56,823 nt of DNA. It comes from Bacillus_I endophytica_A (lineage in GTDB: Bacteria > Bacillota > Bacilli > Bacillales > Bacillaceae_H). The stretch lies in assembly GCF_026790145.1 (NCBI RefSeq), contig NZ_JALAMS010000030.1, positions 1 to 56,823 of the forward strand, read 5' to 3'. The notes under the pieces were generated by a model. It ran no database searches. It was not told the origin of the DNA and was given only the letters and a program-made list of their open reading frames with translations. Positions 1 to 9,495 of the stretch are shown here, one piece after another; the stretch's first letter is position 1, and each line of letters opens with the position of its first letter. The translations under genes and the position numbers were made by a program.

Positions 1-25
1 ACTTGACAGGGGTCACTTCACAATG

Positions 26-51
26 AATTTGCGCTTTTTTTCACTTCTTTG
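26..51 (+). repeat. Fragment of dispersed terminator-like repeat
   Basis: The string TTTGCGC, a T-run and CACTTC match the 3-prime half of the repeats at 17650, 19673 and 29526. The 5-prime half is not recognisable here. Confidence 0.35.
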
Positions 52-105
52 TATTTAGAGTATGATATATAAAAGGATGAAGTAAATGAACTTTAATCTT
101 TCATA

Positions 106-186
106 GTCACTCCTAACAAAGTGGCAAATTATATAGCCCCATATGTTGATCCTTTACATGATTTTAAATTAGATGATCAAAGGTAG
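106..186 (+). other. Coding-like fragment, no start
   Basis: This 26-codon stretch ends in TAG and reads like real protein (…PNKVANYIAPYVDPLHDF…) but has no start codon or ribosome binding site. A second short protein-like stretch lies at about 210-285 in another context. Both may be the tail of a decayed gene; I do not recognise the family. Nothing else is visible in 1-300. Confidence 0.2.
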
Positions 187-300
187 AGGAACTAATCTCT
201 CTCTTTTATTTCGGGAATAGAAACGATACATATTCTTACAAAAGCACAACACGTTTTAAAGAACCAGTTTGTCCAAAATTAAGTGAAGTTCATTCATCAA

Positions 301-2253
301 TTAAAACGATTTCTCAAATCGAAGAGCTTTCTGAAGATTGAGGATTTGATTTTGAATATTTGAGAATCCTTCTATTTCAGGTACATGTTTCTCAGTTGGG
401 TATTGATTGTTCTCTACAGCAAGAGCCATTGTTTCAAAAACATAAAGCAATTGAGCAAGGTCCTTATCTGGAAGAGTTCGTCTCTCATAATATTTGAAGC
501 TAGATTCAAGATAATATCCTAATTGGTTTACTGAAAATATAACAGGCCATAGCGATTCTAATTTGTCCTTATTACTAAATAGTTCACCTAAAGCTGTATC
601 ATAGACTGTTAATAAATTAACTAAATTTGTTTGCATTCTGTCTCTTTCTCTGCACTCTTCCAAATGTAGACTTTGATTATTTTTTGAGAATAAACTCAAT
701 AAAAACTGTCCTTGGCTTCGAATTGTAGCAGCAGTAAAATGATTAAGCACACTAGAAGCTGATTTTCTTCCAACTAAAAATATGCCAATGAGCCCAATAA
801 TAATACCTACTATAATATCTGTGATTCTTACAGTAGCAAAGAAGGGAAAATCATATACTTTACTTGAGTATTCTGCCATAACCAAAGCTGATGGCGTAAA
901 AAACATAGCAGCTATTCCATAATTTCGAACGATAAAAAGTTCTGTAAGAAACGTTAAACACAAAATAATAAAAGCAACCATGTATCCATTGTGTACAGAT
1001 ACAAGAATTACACTTGCTAATAGTACGCCAATAATGGTTCCAAAAGTTCGTTGAACAGCACGGTGGAACGTTGCTATAACTGTTGGTCCAGACATGACCG
1101 CAGCACAAGATAAAGGGACCCAGTATGATCGATCAAAACCGAACGAATAGGCAATAATAGCAGTAAGCATAAGGGTGATTCCAAATTTTATAGCAGAGAG
1201 AAACACGATGGAATTTTTATCAAAAGCATTTAGAAAAATGGTTTTGAGAGAAGGCTTTGAAATTCTTACTTCTTGTTGTATTTTATCAATAGGTTCATTT
1301 AGTATCCTGCTGGCATTATGAATTTTCACGGATAAGTTTTCTATTTCTTTATCCACTCCATGTAACTTTGAAATGTTAACTGTCTTTCTCTTTTTAGATC
1401 CAATAGCATGAGCTAAATTTCGGACAGATTGTGCTAATTCAGACGGTATTGTGAGATTTTTCTCCACGGATAAATCGAGAGCCTCTAAAAATATTCGGTT
1501 AGCCTGTTCATTTAATAGAAACAACCTTGTAAATGTGTCTGTCTTCCTCTTAGAAGAATAACCTGCTAATAACATATTTTCTGCTTGTTTCATCACTAAA
1601 ACTGTTTGATGTCTTGCAGTATCAAAATTTACTTTACCAATTGAATCTAAGAAATAGGCTAATTCTACGTATACTCTTTTTATGGCAACTGTCTCGGGTC
1701 CATGAGGAGATATAAACCAACCCGCCATGCAAATTATCCAAGATAGTCCACCTCCTAAAAAGACAAATCCCCCAAGCAAAAGAGCAAGTGATGGGTCACT
1801 AGGCATACCAGTAGCCATTGCAAAACTTAAGACAAAAAATAGAGCAGAGGGTCCGGTAATCTTTAAAGCCCCAAAAATAAATATAGCTATGGCTCCAATG
1901 AGTCCCATAACTATAGCAGTTCCGAGCGGATAGGGAGCTAAAAGGGAGCCAAGGACCATAGATAAAGACATTCCTAGCGCTACACAAAAAATTCTTTTAG
2001 CTCTTTGTACATAGGGTTGGTTAAATACATAAAGATAGGTGAACGCTCCAATACTAGCTAGCAAACCATACTCTAGATATCCCCCAAAAAATCCAATAAC
2101 TATAGGTAAAGCAGCAGCTATTCCAGCATTTAAAGCTTTTATCCAGGGGAAAGGGTTCTTTTTTATTATAAAAGCTTGTTTAAACGTTGTATGAATTGTA
2201 TTCAATTTAGGATGAACAGATTTTGATGATTTTCTTTGTTGATTTTTGTTCAT
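301..2253 (-). CDS. FUSC-family membrane protein (aromatic acid exporter / fusaric acid resistance type)
   Basis: The 650-residue protein has two blocks of hydrophobic helices, roughly residues 40-180 and 350-500, each followed by a soluble helical region. This is the duplicated layout of the FUSC/YccS-type family, which is linked to export of aromatic acids and other organic anions across the cytoplasmic membrane. The ATG start is preceded by GAAGGAG about 8 nt upstream. The gene stands alone on the minus strand, with no membrane-fusion partner of the Gram-negative AaeA type, as expected for a Gram-positive. The substrate cannot be read from sequence. Family assignment is fairly secure; export direction and substrate are inference. 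Confidence 0.75.
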   Translation of the reverse strand: MNKNQQRKSSKSVHPKLNTIHTTFKQAFIIKKNPFPWIKALNAGIAAALPIVIGFFGGYLEYGLLASIGAFTYLYVFNQPYVQRAKRIFCVALGMSLSMVLGSLLAPYPLGTAIVMGLIGAIAIFIFGALKITGPSALFFVLSFAMATGMPSDPSLALLLGGFVFLGGGLSWIICMAGWFISPHGPETVAIKRVYVELAYFLDSIGKVNFDTARHQTVLVMKQAENMLLAGYSSKRKTDTFTRLFLLNEQANRIFLEALDLSVEKNLTIPSELAQSVRNLAHAIGSKKRKTVNISKLHGVDKEIENLSVKIHNASRILNEPIDKIQQEVRISKPSLKTIFLNAFDKNSIVFLSAIKFGITLMLTAIIAYSFGFDRSYWVPLSCAAVMSGPTVIATFHRAVQRTFGTIIGVLLASVILVSVHNGYMVAFIILCLTFLTELFIVRNYGIAAMFFTPSALVMAEYSSKVYDFPFFATVRITDIIVGIIIGLIGIFLVGRKSASSVLNHFTAATIRSQGQFLLSLFSKNNQSLHLEECRERDRMQTNLVNLLTVYDTALGELFSNKDKLESLWPVIFSVNQLGYYLESSFKYYERRTLPDKDLAQLLYVFETMALAVENNQYPTEKHVPEIEGFSNIQNQILNLQKALRFEKSF

Positions 2254-2470
2254 TCTACTATCTCCTTCTCAAAATATGTCACGTTATGTTTTGTATTATT
2301 TTTTAATATGGTAGTTGAGCAATTCTTTATGATTATAGAGAATCCTGTGAAAAATTAACTTCTAGCGTTATCGTTTATTCTTTATCTTTAGGATGGGACT
2401 ATGTATGATAAGTTCATATCATTCAGTTTTTCTCATTTAGACGATACAGATAATGATTCAATATAGTGTA

Positions 2471-2505
2471 AAAGCCATGTCCTACTTATGATAGGACATG
2501 GCTTT
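2471..2505. terminator. Perfect-stem hairpin, likely bidirectional terminator
   Basis: AAAGCCATGTCCTA pairs with TAGGACATGGCTTT around a short loop. It lies between the DUF2935 gene and the FUSC gene. A short box resembling the tail of the dispersed repeats (ACATTATGCTGACTAAAA) follows at about 2531. The remainder of 2254-2672 shows no gene. Confidence 0.6.
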
Positions 2506-2672
2506 CTTTAATTCATATACCGATAGCTTACATTATGCTGACTAAAACACCATATGATCTTCTATATAACGGAACAGATTAGATTATTTAACAAATAAAG
2601 TTTTATCTTAACGTTATTTGTGTAATTATAGGTTACTTAAAATCTTAGAAATGCATAGGAGAAAGTTCATAC

Positions 2673-3473
2673 CTACTTATAGTTGGAGGAGGTAGGACTA
2701 CAAGATGGATTTTCTGTATTCGTTGATTGTGCTAATTTCGTTAAATAGTAGCATTCTTCTCTCATCATGTGATCTGCCATTAGAGCAGAAAATGTACTGA
2801 GCATTTCGTTTGATAGTTCCAATTCTTCGATCTCATGAAGAAATACTTGAAATAATTCTATTTCTAACCTAACGTCTTTGTTCATTTTCTTTAATGCGGG
2901 AAAGGATTCGAGATTTGTTCTTAAATATCCGGTCAACTCTACAGCTTTCAGATAAAAATGTTCAAAGTGGGTAGAGAACTGCATACTCTTTTGCTTCATC
3001 TTCTTTTCTACTGCGTCAAGACTATCGGAAATAGCTCCAGCATGCCCTGCAGCATCTAAAGTCCATAGTAAATGATGGTGAAGTTCATGAAAGACAGGTG
3101 GAACTTGTTTCTTTTCTAAGTAGCCAAGAATTAATAAATACTCATCAAGTTCATTGACCATATGGTTTAGGAAAGTAGGTGTAAGATGAATAGTAAAGTC
3201 AGTTGTTAAGTGCTTTTTTAATAAGGATAATTTAAATTCTTTAAGTGCTAATGCTTGGGCTTTAGCCTCCATTGTAAGCTTTTCTATATTATGAGATGGA
3301 CCCTTGACGCTGTCTAACAAAGTACTAAACGATTGAATGAACGTTTTAGCTATTTGTATTTCTTCCTTCTCTTTTTCTGCTAAAGAATCTAAGATAAATT
3401 GTGAATGGTCTTTTAAAACTTGAATCCAAAATGTATGTTCAAAAATTGCATTTTGAGTATAGCTACTATTCAT
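2673..3473 (-). CDS. DUF2935 family protein
   Basis: This 266-residue, mostly helical soluble protein has the two-part layout of DUF2935. Each half begins with an aromatic-rich helix: FWIQVLKDH near residue 15 and HLLWTLDAAGHA near residue 134. A late helix, HMMREECYYL near residue 235, is rich in His and Glu. The family is common in Bacillus and looks like a tandem helical bundle that could hold metal; its function is not established. The start is ATG, with a GGGAGG-type ribosome binding site on the minus strand (3481-3486). It is monocistronic, with hairpins on both sides. Confidence 0.75.
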   Translation of the reverse strand: MNSSYTQNAIFEHTFWIQVLKDHSQFILDSLAEKEKEEIQIAKTFIQSFSTLLDSVKGPSHNIEKLTMEAKAQALALKEFKLSLLKKHLTTDFTIHLTPTFLNHMVNELDEYLLILGYLEKKQVPPVFHELHHHLLWTLDAAGHAGAISDSLDAVEKKMKQKSMQFSTHFEHFYLKAVELTGYLRTNLESFPALKKMNKDVRLEIELFQVFLHEIEELELSNEMLSTFSALMADHMMREECYYLTKLAQSTNTENPSCSPTSSNYK

Positions 3474-3621
3474 TGTTTTCCTCCCTTAATAAGTAATAAG
3501 ATAGCTACCTTTCATACATATTAGAGAGAACCTATTTATATTAATGTATAAGAGAAAATTTAGAACAGATAAGCTATGCATTTTATGTAAACAACTAATT
3601 AGCTATAAATCATATATACGT

Positions 3622-3660
3622 AAGACCGCCTTATATACCAATGGATATGAGGCGGTCTTT
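3622..3660. terminator. Hairpin terminator with AAGACCGCC stem
   Basis: AAGACCGCCT pairs with AGGCGGTCTT and is followed by a T-rich stretch. The left arm plus part of the loop matches the reverse complement of the hairpin at 38522-38554 over 17 nt, suggesting a mobile or shared repeat. It sits just upstream of the DUF2935 promoter region. Confidence 0.55.
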
Positions 3661-3909
3661 GCTATGACCATGACTATTATTTATGAGAGGCTAAAGTCTT
3701 TCATATGTTCTAAAGGATCCTTATATTAAATAAATATCATCTTTAGTTAATTGTACCTAGGAATACACATACGTCCATTTTTAATACCTTTTTATTTTAA
3801 GGGTGTTTATTTAATACATATAGCCTTCTCCATTTTCTTATTAAATAAGGTGCATCTAAAATATAGTCACTTTCTTGTAAAAGATAAATATTATAAGTTT
3901 ACGGAAAAT

Positions 3910-3941
3910 AATCCCACCGCTCAGAGCTGAGCTGTGGGATT
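3910..3941. terminator. Stem-loop downstream of IclR gene
   Basis: AATCCCAC-GCTCA pairs with TGAGC-GTGGGATT with one bulge. On the minus strand it is followed by ATTATTTTCC, so it may end the IclR transcript. Apart from this hairpin, 3661-4038 holds only a short protein-like fragment near 3944-4057 and no convincing gene. Confidence 0.45.
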
Positions 3942-4038
3942 GTCAACGTGGTACTATTATTATCTGTAATTTGGCAGGTCATTTAGATGTAGATTTTCTA
4001 GAAAATAATGATTGGTTAAGAAGTTTTTTAGAATATAC

Positions 4039-4809
4039 TTATAGTACTTTTTCTTGATGAACGTAACCCATTTTAGAAGAAATTAAAAAAGCAGCATCTT
4101 TAACGAGTTTTTGGTAATTTGTTATGTTTTCCTGAGAAAATCTACTCGTTGGTCCAGAAATCGAAAGAGATGCCTTGACCACTCCGTTTATATCGAAAAT
4201 GGGTGCTGAAACAGCTGAAGAGCCGACTTCTTCTTCATCAATACTACTACAAAAATAGACTGTTTTTATTTCTTCCAATTCGCTCATTAACTGTGGTCTC
4301 GGATTAACTGCAGTTTCTAAAACCATTTGGACAAACTCCTCATTTTTAAAAGCAAGTATTGACTTTCCTCCAGCACCTGCCCATAAAGGGTGCTTTACTC
4401 CAATTTTAATACTATGACTTATAGTATTAAGGCCTAGAGATTGCTCAATACATACTCTATAGATTCCTTCTAAAGTATGTAAGTTAATGGTTTCTTTTGT
4501 TTCATCTCGTAATTTTTCCATAATAGGTTTTGCAATAGTTTTTAACTCAATGGATTTACCAGCTATATGACCCAAATAATAAATTTGTTTACCAAGTTTA
4601 TATTTAAGTGTTGATAAATCTTTTTCTACATATCCATTTTGTTCTAGGGTTGCCAAAAGTCTAGTTGTTGTAGATTTGGCTAATCCTATCTTTTCTGAAA
4701 TTTGAGTTAAATTTAATTGGGGTTGTTCTTCATCAAAGCAAGCAAGAATATCCAATGCTCTTTGAACGGTTCGTATGCTTTGTCCTCCATTTTCTTTTTC
4801 TAATGGCAT
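4039..4809 (-). CDS. IclR-family transcriptional regulator
   Basis: The 256-residue protein starts with a winged helix-turn-helix (about residues 12-65, including LNLTQISEKIGLAKSTTTRL), then the IclR effector-binding domain (about 80-250, with HPLWAGAGGKSILAF and SAVSAPIFDINGVV). IclR regulators bind small carboxylates or aromatic acids and commonly control a divergent catabolic operon. The gene is divergent from the aldehyde dehydrogenase run starting at 5249, and two related palindromes lie in the shared 440-nt spacer, so local control and autoregulation are likely. Length is normal for the family. The ligand is unknown. Confidence 0.88.
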   Translation of the reverse strand: MPLEKENGGQSIRTVQRALDILACFDEEQPQLNLTQISEKIGLAKSTTTRLLATLEQNGYVEKDLSTLKYKLGKQIYYLGHIAGKSIELKTIAKPIMEKLRDETKETINLHTLEGIYRVCIEQSLGLNTISHSIKIGVKHPLWAGAGGKSILAFKNEEFVQMVLETAVNPRPQLMSELEEIKTVYFCSSIDEEEVGSSAVSAPIFDINGVVKASLSISGPTSRFSQENITNYQKLVKDAAFLISSKMGYVHQEKVL

Positions 4810-4860
4810 CTTTTCATCATCCTTTTATGTTTAATAAAATGGTTTGTTGATTAAAATGAA

Positions 4861-4875
4861 TTCCACTAGTTGGAA
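4861..4875. promoter_or_regulatory. Candidate IclR operator, proximal to iclR
   Basis: TTCCACTAGTTGGAA is an imperfect palindrome with TTCCA/TGGAA arms. It matches the central 15 nt of the site at 5070-5088 in 12 positions. It lies about 50 nt upstream of the iclR start, a suitable place for autoregulation. Confidence 0.45.
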
Positions 4876-5069
4876 CTTGTTTACATCCTACACTGAATTT
4901 TATTTGCAATCAAGTTTTTTTAGATGTCATCCCTTCCCCATTAAAAGTGACTATAACTCAATAATTAAGAACTTTATAGATAGTTTTTTGAAAATTTTAT
5001 ATTAATAAACTATTGAAAAAATAAAAAAATTGATATACAATCACTTTGAGGTTTCATAGAATGTAATCG

Positions 5070-5088
5070 TATTCCACTCAGTGGAATA
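5070..5088. promoter_or_regulatory. Candidate IclR operator, proximal to catabolic genes
   Basis: TATTCCACTCAGTGGAATA has 9-nt perfect arms around one central base. Position in the divergent spacer and similarity to 4861-4875 suggest the binding site of the adjacent IclR protein. Confidence 0.55.
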
Positions 5089-5173
5089 TAGATGCGAAGT
5101 TTGATGAGTATAAATAAACAAAAAAGGGGAGACCATTAATTATCTGTAATTAGTTGTCGAAAAAAAACAAAAA

Positions 5174-5187
5174 TGAAAGCGTTTATA
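5174..5187 (+). promoter_or_regulatory. cre-like site (CcpA)
   Basis: TGAAAGCGTTTATA fits the Bacillus cre consensus TGWNANCGNTNWCA except for one base near the end. It lies 62 nt upstream of the aldehyde dehydrogenase start, as expected for carbon catabolite repression. Confidence 0.5.
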
Positions 5188-5248
5188 CTGTTTTATTTAA
5201 ATCCAAAATAATTGACAAACTATCATTTAGAAAGATAGGTGATAAAAG

Positions 5249-6697
5249 ATGATAAAAACAACTGTAAAAAAAGCACAGCCTTATATTAACGGGGAATGGG
5301 TTGAAACAAATCGTGAAAGTGTTTTAATTAAAAGTCCTTACTCCGGAGACGTAGTTGGTGAGCAGGTACTCGCAACACAGGAAGATGTAGAAAATGCTTT
5401 GGCCTCTGCTTACGCATCAAAAAAACAAATTGCTAATATTCCTTCTTATGAACGAGCAAAAATTTTAAAGCGGGCAGCTTGCTTACTAGAACAAGAGAAA
5501 GAGAGATTTGCTGGACTTATTTCTCTTGAATTAGGAAAACCTTTAAAAAATACGCTTGATGAAGTATCCCGCTCCATTGAAACATTAGAACTATCAGGTG
5601 AAGAGGCAAAACGCTTAATAGGAGAAACATTGCCTGGTGATGCTTCTGAAAGAGGAACAAAAGCGATTGCTTCTACTTTTCGGGTACCTGTTGGAGTTGT
5701 TGCTGCTATTACACCATTTAATGCTCCTCTAAATCTTGTTTGCCATAAGGTTGGCCCAGCATTTGCAGCAGGCAATAGTGTGATTTTGAAGCCGGCTCCT
5801 CAAACAGCGCTGATCGCGACTAAATTATTAAAGTTATTATTAGAGGCTGGGCTTCCTAAAAACGCTATCAATATGGTGCTTGGTGGAGTGGAAATTGGAC
5901 AACAAGTTGTAAAAGATGACCGCATTAATGTGATTTCTTTTACAGGCGGGGTAGTGGCAGCTAGGAATATATGTGAATTAGCTAATATGAAAAAAGTACT
6001 TCTTGAGCTTGGTGGAAACGCTTCTACTATTGTCCATGAAGATGCGAATTTAAAGCGTGCTGCCACTTTGTGCGCAAGAACAGGTTTCAGTAATTCAGGA
6101 CAAAGCTGTATTTCTGTCCAACGAATTTATGTACATCAATCAATTATTCCAACATTTACGGACCTGTTAAAAGAAGAGGTATTAAAACTTAAAATTGGAG
6201 ATCCTTCATTACCAGATACAGATGTTGGCTGCTTAGTTGATGAAAATGCAGCGAAACGGGTGATGAATTGGATCAATGAATCTGTTCAGCTAGGAGCGAC
6301 TGTTGTATGCGGAGGCAAACAATATGGTGCAACAGTAGAACCAACGATTTTATTAAATCCTCCTAAACATAGTAAAGTCGTTTGTCAGGAAGTGTTTGGA
6401 CCGATAGTAAGTATTATTCCTTACGAAACTATTGAAGATGCCATTGCAGAGACTAATGATTCTTCCTTTGGACTCCAGACAGGACTGTTTACAAATAAAA
6501 TGGATTTGGCTTATAAAGTTGCCCACTCACTAGAAGTTGGTGGTGTCGTGATTAATGGGACGTCGAATTTCAGACTAGATCATTGGCCTTATGGCGGTGT
6601 GAAGAATAGTGGAATTGGGCGTGAAGGTCCTCGTTACGCGATTGAGGATATGACAGAAACAAAAATGATAGTATTACAGCTTCCTATTAACGAATAG
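5249..6697 (+). CDS. NAD(P)-dependent aldehyde dehydrogenase
   Basis: The 482-residue protein has the full aldehyde dehydrogenase fold: TPFNAPLN and KPAP (Lys181) in the cofactor site, the general base Glu253 in LLELGGN, and the catalytic Cys287 in SGQSC. It should oxidise an aldehyde to an acid, or to an acyl-CoA in the non-phosphorylating subgroup. FTGG replaces the more common FTGS. The sequence style is close to lactaldehyde, phosphonoacetaldehyde or sulfoacetaldehyde-type dehydrogenases, but I cannot pick one. It is first in the run after the IclR palindromes and cre site, and AGGTGAT precedes the ATG. Confidence 0.85.
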   Translation: MIKTTVKKAQPYINGEWVETNRESVLIKSPYSGDVVGEQVLATQEDVENALASAYASKKQIANIPSYERAKILKRAACLLEQEKERFAGLISLELGKPLKNTLDEVSRSIETLELSGEEAKRLIGETLPGDASERGTKAIASTFRVPVGVVAAITPFNAPLNLVCHKVGPAFAAGNSVILKPAPQTALIATKLLKLLLEAGLPKNAINMVLGGVEIGQQVVKDDRINVISFTGGVVAARNICELANMKKVLLELGGNASTIVHEDANLKRAATLCARTGFSNSGQSCISVQRIYVHQSIIPTFTDLLKEEVLKLKIGDPSLPDTDVGCLVDENAAKRVMNWINESVQLGATVVCGGKQYGATVEPTILLNPPKHSKVVCQEVFGPIVSIIPYETIEDAIAETNDSSFGLQTGLFTNKMDLAYKVAHSLEVGGVVINGTSNFRLDHWPYGGVKNSGIGREGPRYAIEDMTETKMIVLQLPINE

Positions 6698-6716
6698 TGA
6701 ACATTAGGTAGCGTAT

Positions 6717-6730
6717 TGTAAGCGTTAACA
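6717..6730 (+). promoter_or_regulatory. Perfect cre site (CcpA)
   Basis: TGTAAGCGTTAACA matches TGWNANCGNTNWCA at all positions. It lies between the aldehyde dehydrogenase and the ThDP enzyme, so it could act as a roadblock or repress an internal promoter. Confidence 0.6.
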
Positions 6731-6874
6731 AGGACGGGGGGAAGAATAATGAAGGGTGTCAGTAATTAATTGCTTCTATGATTCTTCCTTTCGCGGAGTA
6801 TAAATAGGCCTTTGAAGAGGCTGTTTCAGAAAAGCATGAAAGATGATTATGAATTTTAAGGAGGAACAAAAACA

Positions 6875-8632
6875 ATGAACAATCTCATCTCTCATCAATT
6901 AGTCAAGTATTTAGAAGATAGAGGAGTCGAACATATCTTTGGTCTTTGCGGACATACAAATATCGCGGTTTTAACAGCTTTGGAAAATAGTTCAATCAAA
7001 TTCGTCAATGTTAGACATGAACAAATCTCTGCTCATATGGCTGATGGGTATGCGAGAGTAAAAAAGCAAACGGCTGTTTTATTAAGCCATTTAGGACCTG
7101 GCTTAACGAATGCTGCTACAGGAGTTGCTAACGCAGCTTTAGATTCGATTCCAATGGTCGTGATCGCAGGGGATGTTCCAAGTCACTACTATGGTAAACA
7201 TCCTCATCAGGAAGTTAACTTACATGCTGATGCTTCACAATATGAAATTTATCGTCCGTTTGTTAAGCGTGCATGGCGTGTAGATCGTCCTGATTTATTT
7301 CCTGAAATTATGGAGAAGGCTTTTCAATTGGCCGAAAGCGGAAATCCGGGTCCTGTCTTAGTATCAGTACCAATGGATATTTTCTCGAAAGAAGTGGATC
7401 CGGCGTTATTTGAGAAGTTAAACCATAATACGAAAATGCTTAATAAGCCTTCAATTGATGAGGTTACAGCGAGAAAGATCATCGAAACTCTTGTAAATGC
7501 CCAAAATCCTCTCTTGTATGTTGGTGGAGGGATTTTGCTAGCAGATGCAGCTCAGGAACTGAGAGAACTAGTCGACCATTTGAATATTCCAGTTGCTCAT
7601 TCTCTTATGGGTAAAGGCGCTGTTTCCGATGACCATCCATTTACATTAGGGATGACAGGCTTCTGGGGAACGAAGTTTATTAATGATAAATGTAAAGAAG
7701 CGGATTATATTTTTGCCTTAGGCACTCGTTTTGCTGAAGCGGATAGCAGTTCATGGGAATCAGAATATACCTTTAACTTCCCGCCTACGAAATTGATTCA
7801 AATTGACATTGATCCAAGCGAAATTGGCCGGAACTACCCAGTCGAAATTGGAGCGGTAGCAGATTTAAAACAAGCGTTAACTGTGCTAAATCGTGTGGCA
7901 AAAGAATTAATTCCAGCAGGATTACAAAATGAGGAGCTTAAACAAGAAATTGCTTCTTATCGAGAAGAATTCAAAAAAAGTAATCAAAAATTTATTACAG
8001 ATAATTCTTTTCCAATGCAGCCTCAGCGCATCTTAGAAGAAGTGCGCGAAGTCCTTCCGAAAGATGCGTACATTACAACAGATGTAGGCTGGAATAAAAA
8101 TGGAGTAGGACAGCAGTTTCCAATATATGAAGCAGGCAGTATTTTAACACCTGGAGGTTTCGCTACAATGGGGTTTGGTGCTCCAGCGGCTCTAGGAGCA
8201 AAAATTGCTCAACCGGACAAAGTGGTTGTTTCGTTGGTAGGTGACGGCGGTTTTGGGCAGAACCCTGCCTTACTTGCAACAGCGGCTGAAGAAAATATCC
8301 CAGTTGTGTGGATTATCATGAATAATTATGCATTCGGTACGATTGCAGGATTGCAAAAAGCCCATTATGGAACAACTCTTGGTACGTTGTTTGAAAGAGA
8401 TGGAAACCCTTACTCTCCTGACTATGCAGCTATCGCAAAGGCTTATGGGGTGGAAGGAATTAAAATTGAAGCAGCGGAAGAATTTAAACCTGCTTTACAA
8501 CGGGCCATTGAGTCAAATAAACCAGTTGTCATCGATGTCGCTATGTTAAACAATCCTGTTCCAACTTCTGGACACTGGAATATAATGGATATTTATTCTC
8601 CGGATAAGAAGGTTCATCACGTATCTGTATAA
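6875..8632 (+). CDS. Thiamine-diphosphate enzyme, acetolactate synthase-like
   Basis: The 585-residue protein has the three-domain layout of the acetolactate synthase/decarboxylase superfamily. The N-terminal pyrimidine domain carries the catalytic Glu49 in VRHEQISAHMADGYAR. A central domain follows, and the C-terminal pyrophosphate domain has GDGGFGQNP and a downstream NN that bind Mg-ThDP. Family members ligate or cleave 2-oxoacids (acetolactate synthase, glyoxylate carboligase, sulfoacetaldehyde acetyltransferase). No small regulatory subunit gene or ilv neighbour is present, so a catabolic role is more likely than branched-chain synthesis. AAGGAGGAAC precedes the ATG. The substrate is unknown. 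Confidence 0.8.
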   Translation: MNNLISHQLVKYLEDRGVEHIFGLCGHTNIAVLTALENSSIKFVNVRHEQISAHMADGYARVKKQTAVLLSHLGPGLTNAATGVANAALDSIPMVVIAGDVPSHYYGKHPHQEVNLHADASQYEIYRPFVKRAWRVDRPDLFPEIMEKAFQLAESGNPGPVLVSVPMDIFSKEVDPALFEKLNHNTKMLNKPSIDEVTARKIIETLVNAQNPLLYVGGGILLADAAQELRELVDHLNIPVAHSLMGKGAVSDDHPFTLGMTGFWGTKFINDKCKEADYIFALGTRFAEADSSSWESEYTFNFPPTKLIQIDIDPSEIGRNYPVEIGAVADLKQALTVLNRVAKELIPAGLQNEELKQEIASYREEFKKSNQKFITDNSFPMQPQRILEEVREVLPKDAYITTDVGWNKNGVGQQFPIYEAGSILTPGGFATMGFGAPAALGAKIAQPDKVVVSLVGDGGFGQNPALLATAAEENIPVVWIIMNNYAFGTIAGLQKAHYGTTLGTLFERDGNPYSPDYAAIAKAYGVEGIKIEAAEEFKPALQRAIESNKPVVIDVAMLNNPVPTSGHWNIMDIYSPDKKVHHVSV

Positions 8633-8670
8633 ATCTAAAAAACACTCTACACTTGGAGGGATAAAAGAAG

Positions 8671-9495
8671 ATGACAAATCGATTTTCCTTAGCCCACCTT
8701 ACAACACTTGGTTGCACACCACCAGAGATGACTTACCTTGCCGCGAGAGCCGGTTATGATTTCGTCAGCCTTAGACCCATTTATATGGGTCTACCTGGCG
8801 AGCCTAACTATGCGTTAGCTGAAAATAAACAGATGATGCGGGAAACGAAAGAGGCACTTGCTGAAACAGGCATACAGCTTCTAGACATTGAGCTAGCACG
8901 TATCTGTGATGACGTTGATCCAAAGAAGTATGTACCTGCTATGGAAGTTGCGGCTGAACTTGGCGGGCGCCATGTTCTTAGTAGTATCTGGACGAATGAT
9001 CGCGATTTATATATGGAGCGTTTTATTGAACTTTGCGAGCTGGCTAAACCGTTCGGACTAACTATAGAATTAGAGTATGTTCCTATTGCAAGTGTGACAA
9101 ATCTTGCGGAAACTCTTGATGTTCTACGTGCAGCAAATCAGGAAAATGCTGGTCTTATGATCGATATCCATCATTTCCATCGTGCAGGGGATAAGATTGA
9201 GGATTTGGACGCAGTACCACGTGAATGGTTCCGTTTTCTTCATCTTTGCGATGCACCTGCGAAAATTCCGGCATCAAAAGAAGAGATGATCAAGATTCTT
9301 CGTGAGGAACGTTTGTACATAGGAGAGGGGTGTATTGATATTGCGAGTATCGTGGAGCGTATTCCTGAGATTCCTTACTCAATTGAGCTGCCACATAATA
9401 AACGCGCTCAAGAGTTAGGATATGAGGAACATGCGCGGCGTTGCTTGCAGACTGCAAAGGCGTATTTCGAAGCTTACTCTTTTCAGAAGCGTTAG
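8671..9495 (+). CDS. Sugar phosphate isomerase/epimerase-like TIM barrel
   Basis: The 274-residue protein belongs to the xylose isomerase-like / AP endonuclease 2 superfamily. Expected metal-site strands are visible: IELEYVP near 153, MIDIHHFHRAG near 168, FLHLCDAP near 194 and a late SIELP. Members include epimerases, 2-keto-myo-inositol dehydratase, 3-oxoacid decarboxylases and 3-dehydroshikimate dehydratase. It begins 38 nt after the ThDP gene with a GGAGGG ribosome binding site, so it is probably co-transcribed. Next to a dehydroquinase-like gene, a dehydratase acting on a hydroaromatic acid is possible, but this is inference. Confidence 0.75.
   Translation: MTNRFSLAHLTTLGCTPPEMTYLAARAGYDFVSLRPIYMGLPGEPNYALAENKQMMRETKEALAETGIQLLDIELARICDDVDPKKYVPAMEVAAELGGRHVLSSIWTNDRDLYMERFIELCELAKPFGLTIELEYVPIASVTNLAETLDVLRAANQENAGLMIDIHHFHRAGDKIEDLDAVPREWFRFLHLCDAPAKIPASKEEMIKILREERLYIGEGCIDIASIVERIPEIPYSIELPHNKRAQELGYEEHARRCLQTAKAYFEAYSFQKR

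Noticed and set aside
3544..3729. 61-codon plus-strand reading frame
   Set aside because: It runs through the terminator hairpin at 3622-3660 and has no ribosome binding site.
3944..4057. Protein-like stretch (…GHLDVDFLENNDWLRSFLEY…) ending in TGA
   Set aside because: No start codon or SD, and it overlaps the 3-prime end of the IclR gene on the other strand. It may be a remnant but cannot be supported as a gene.
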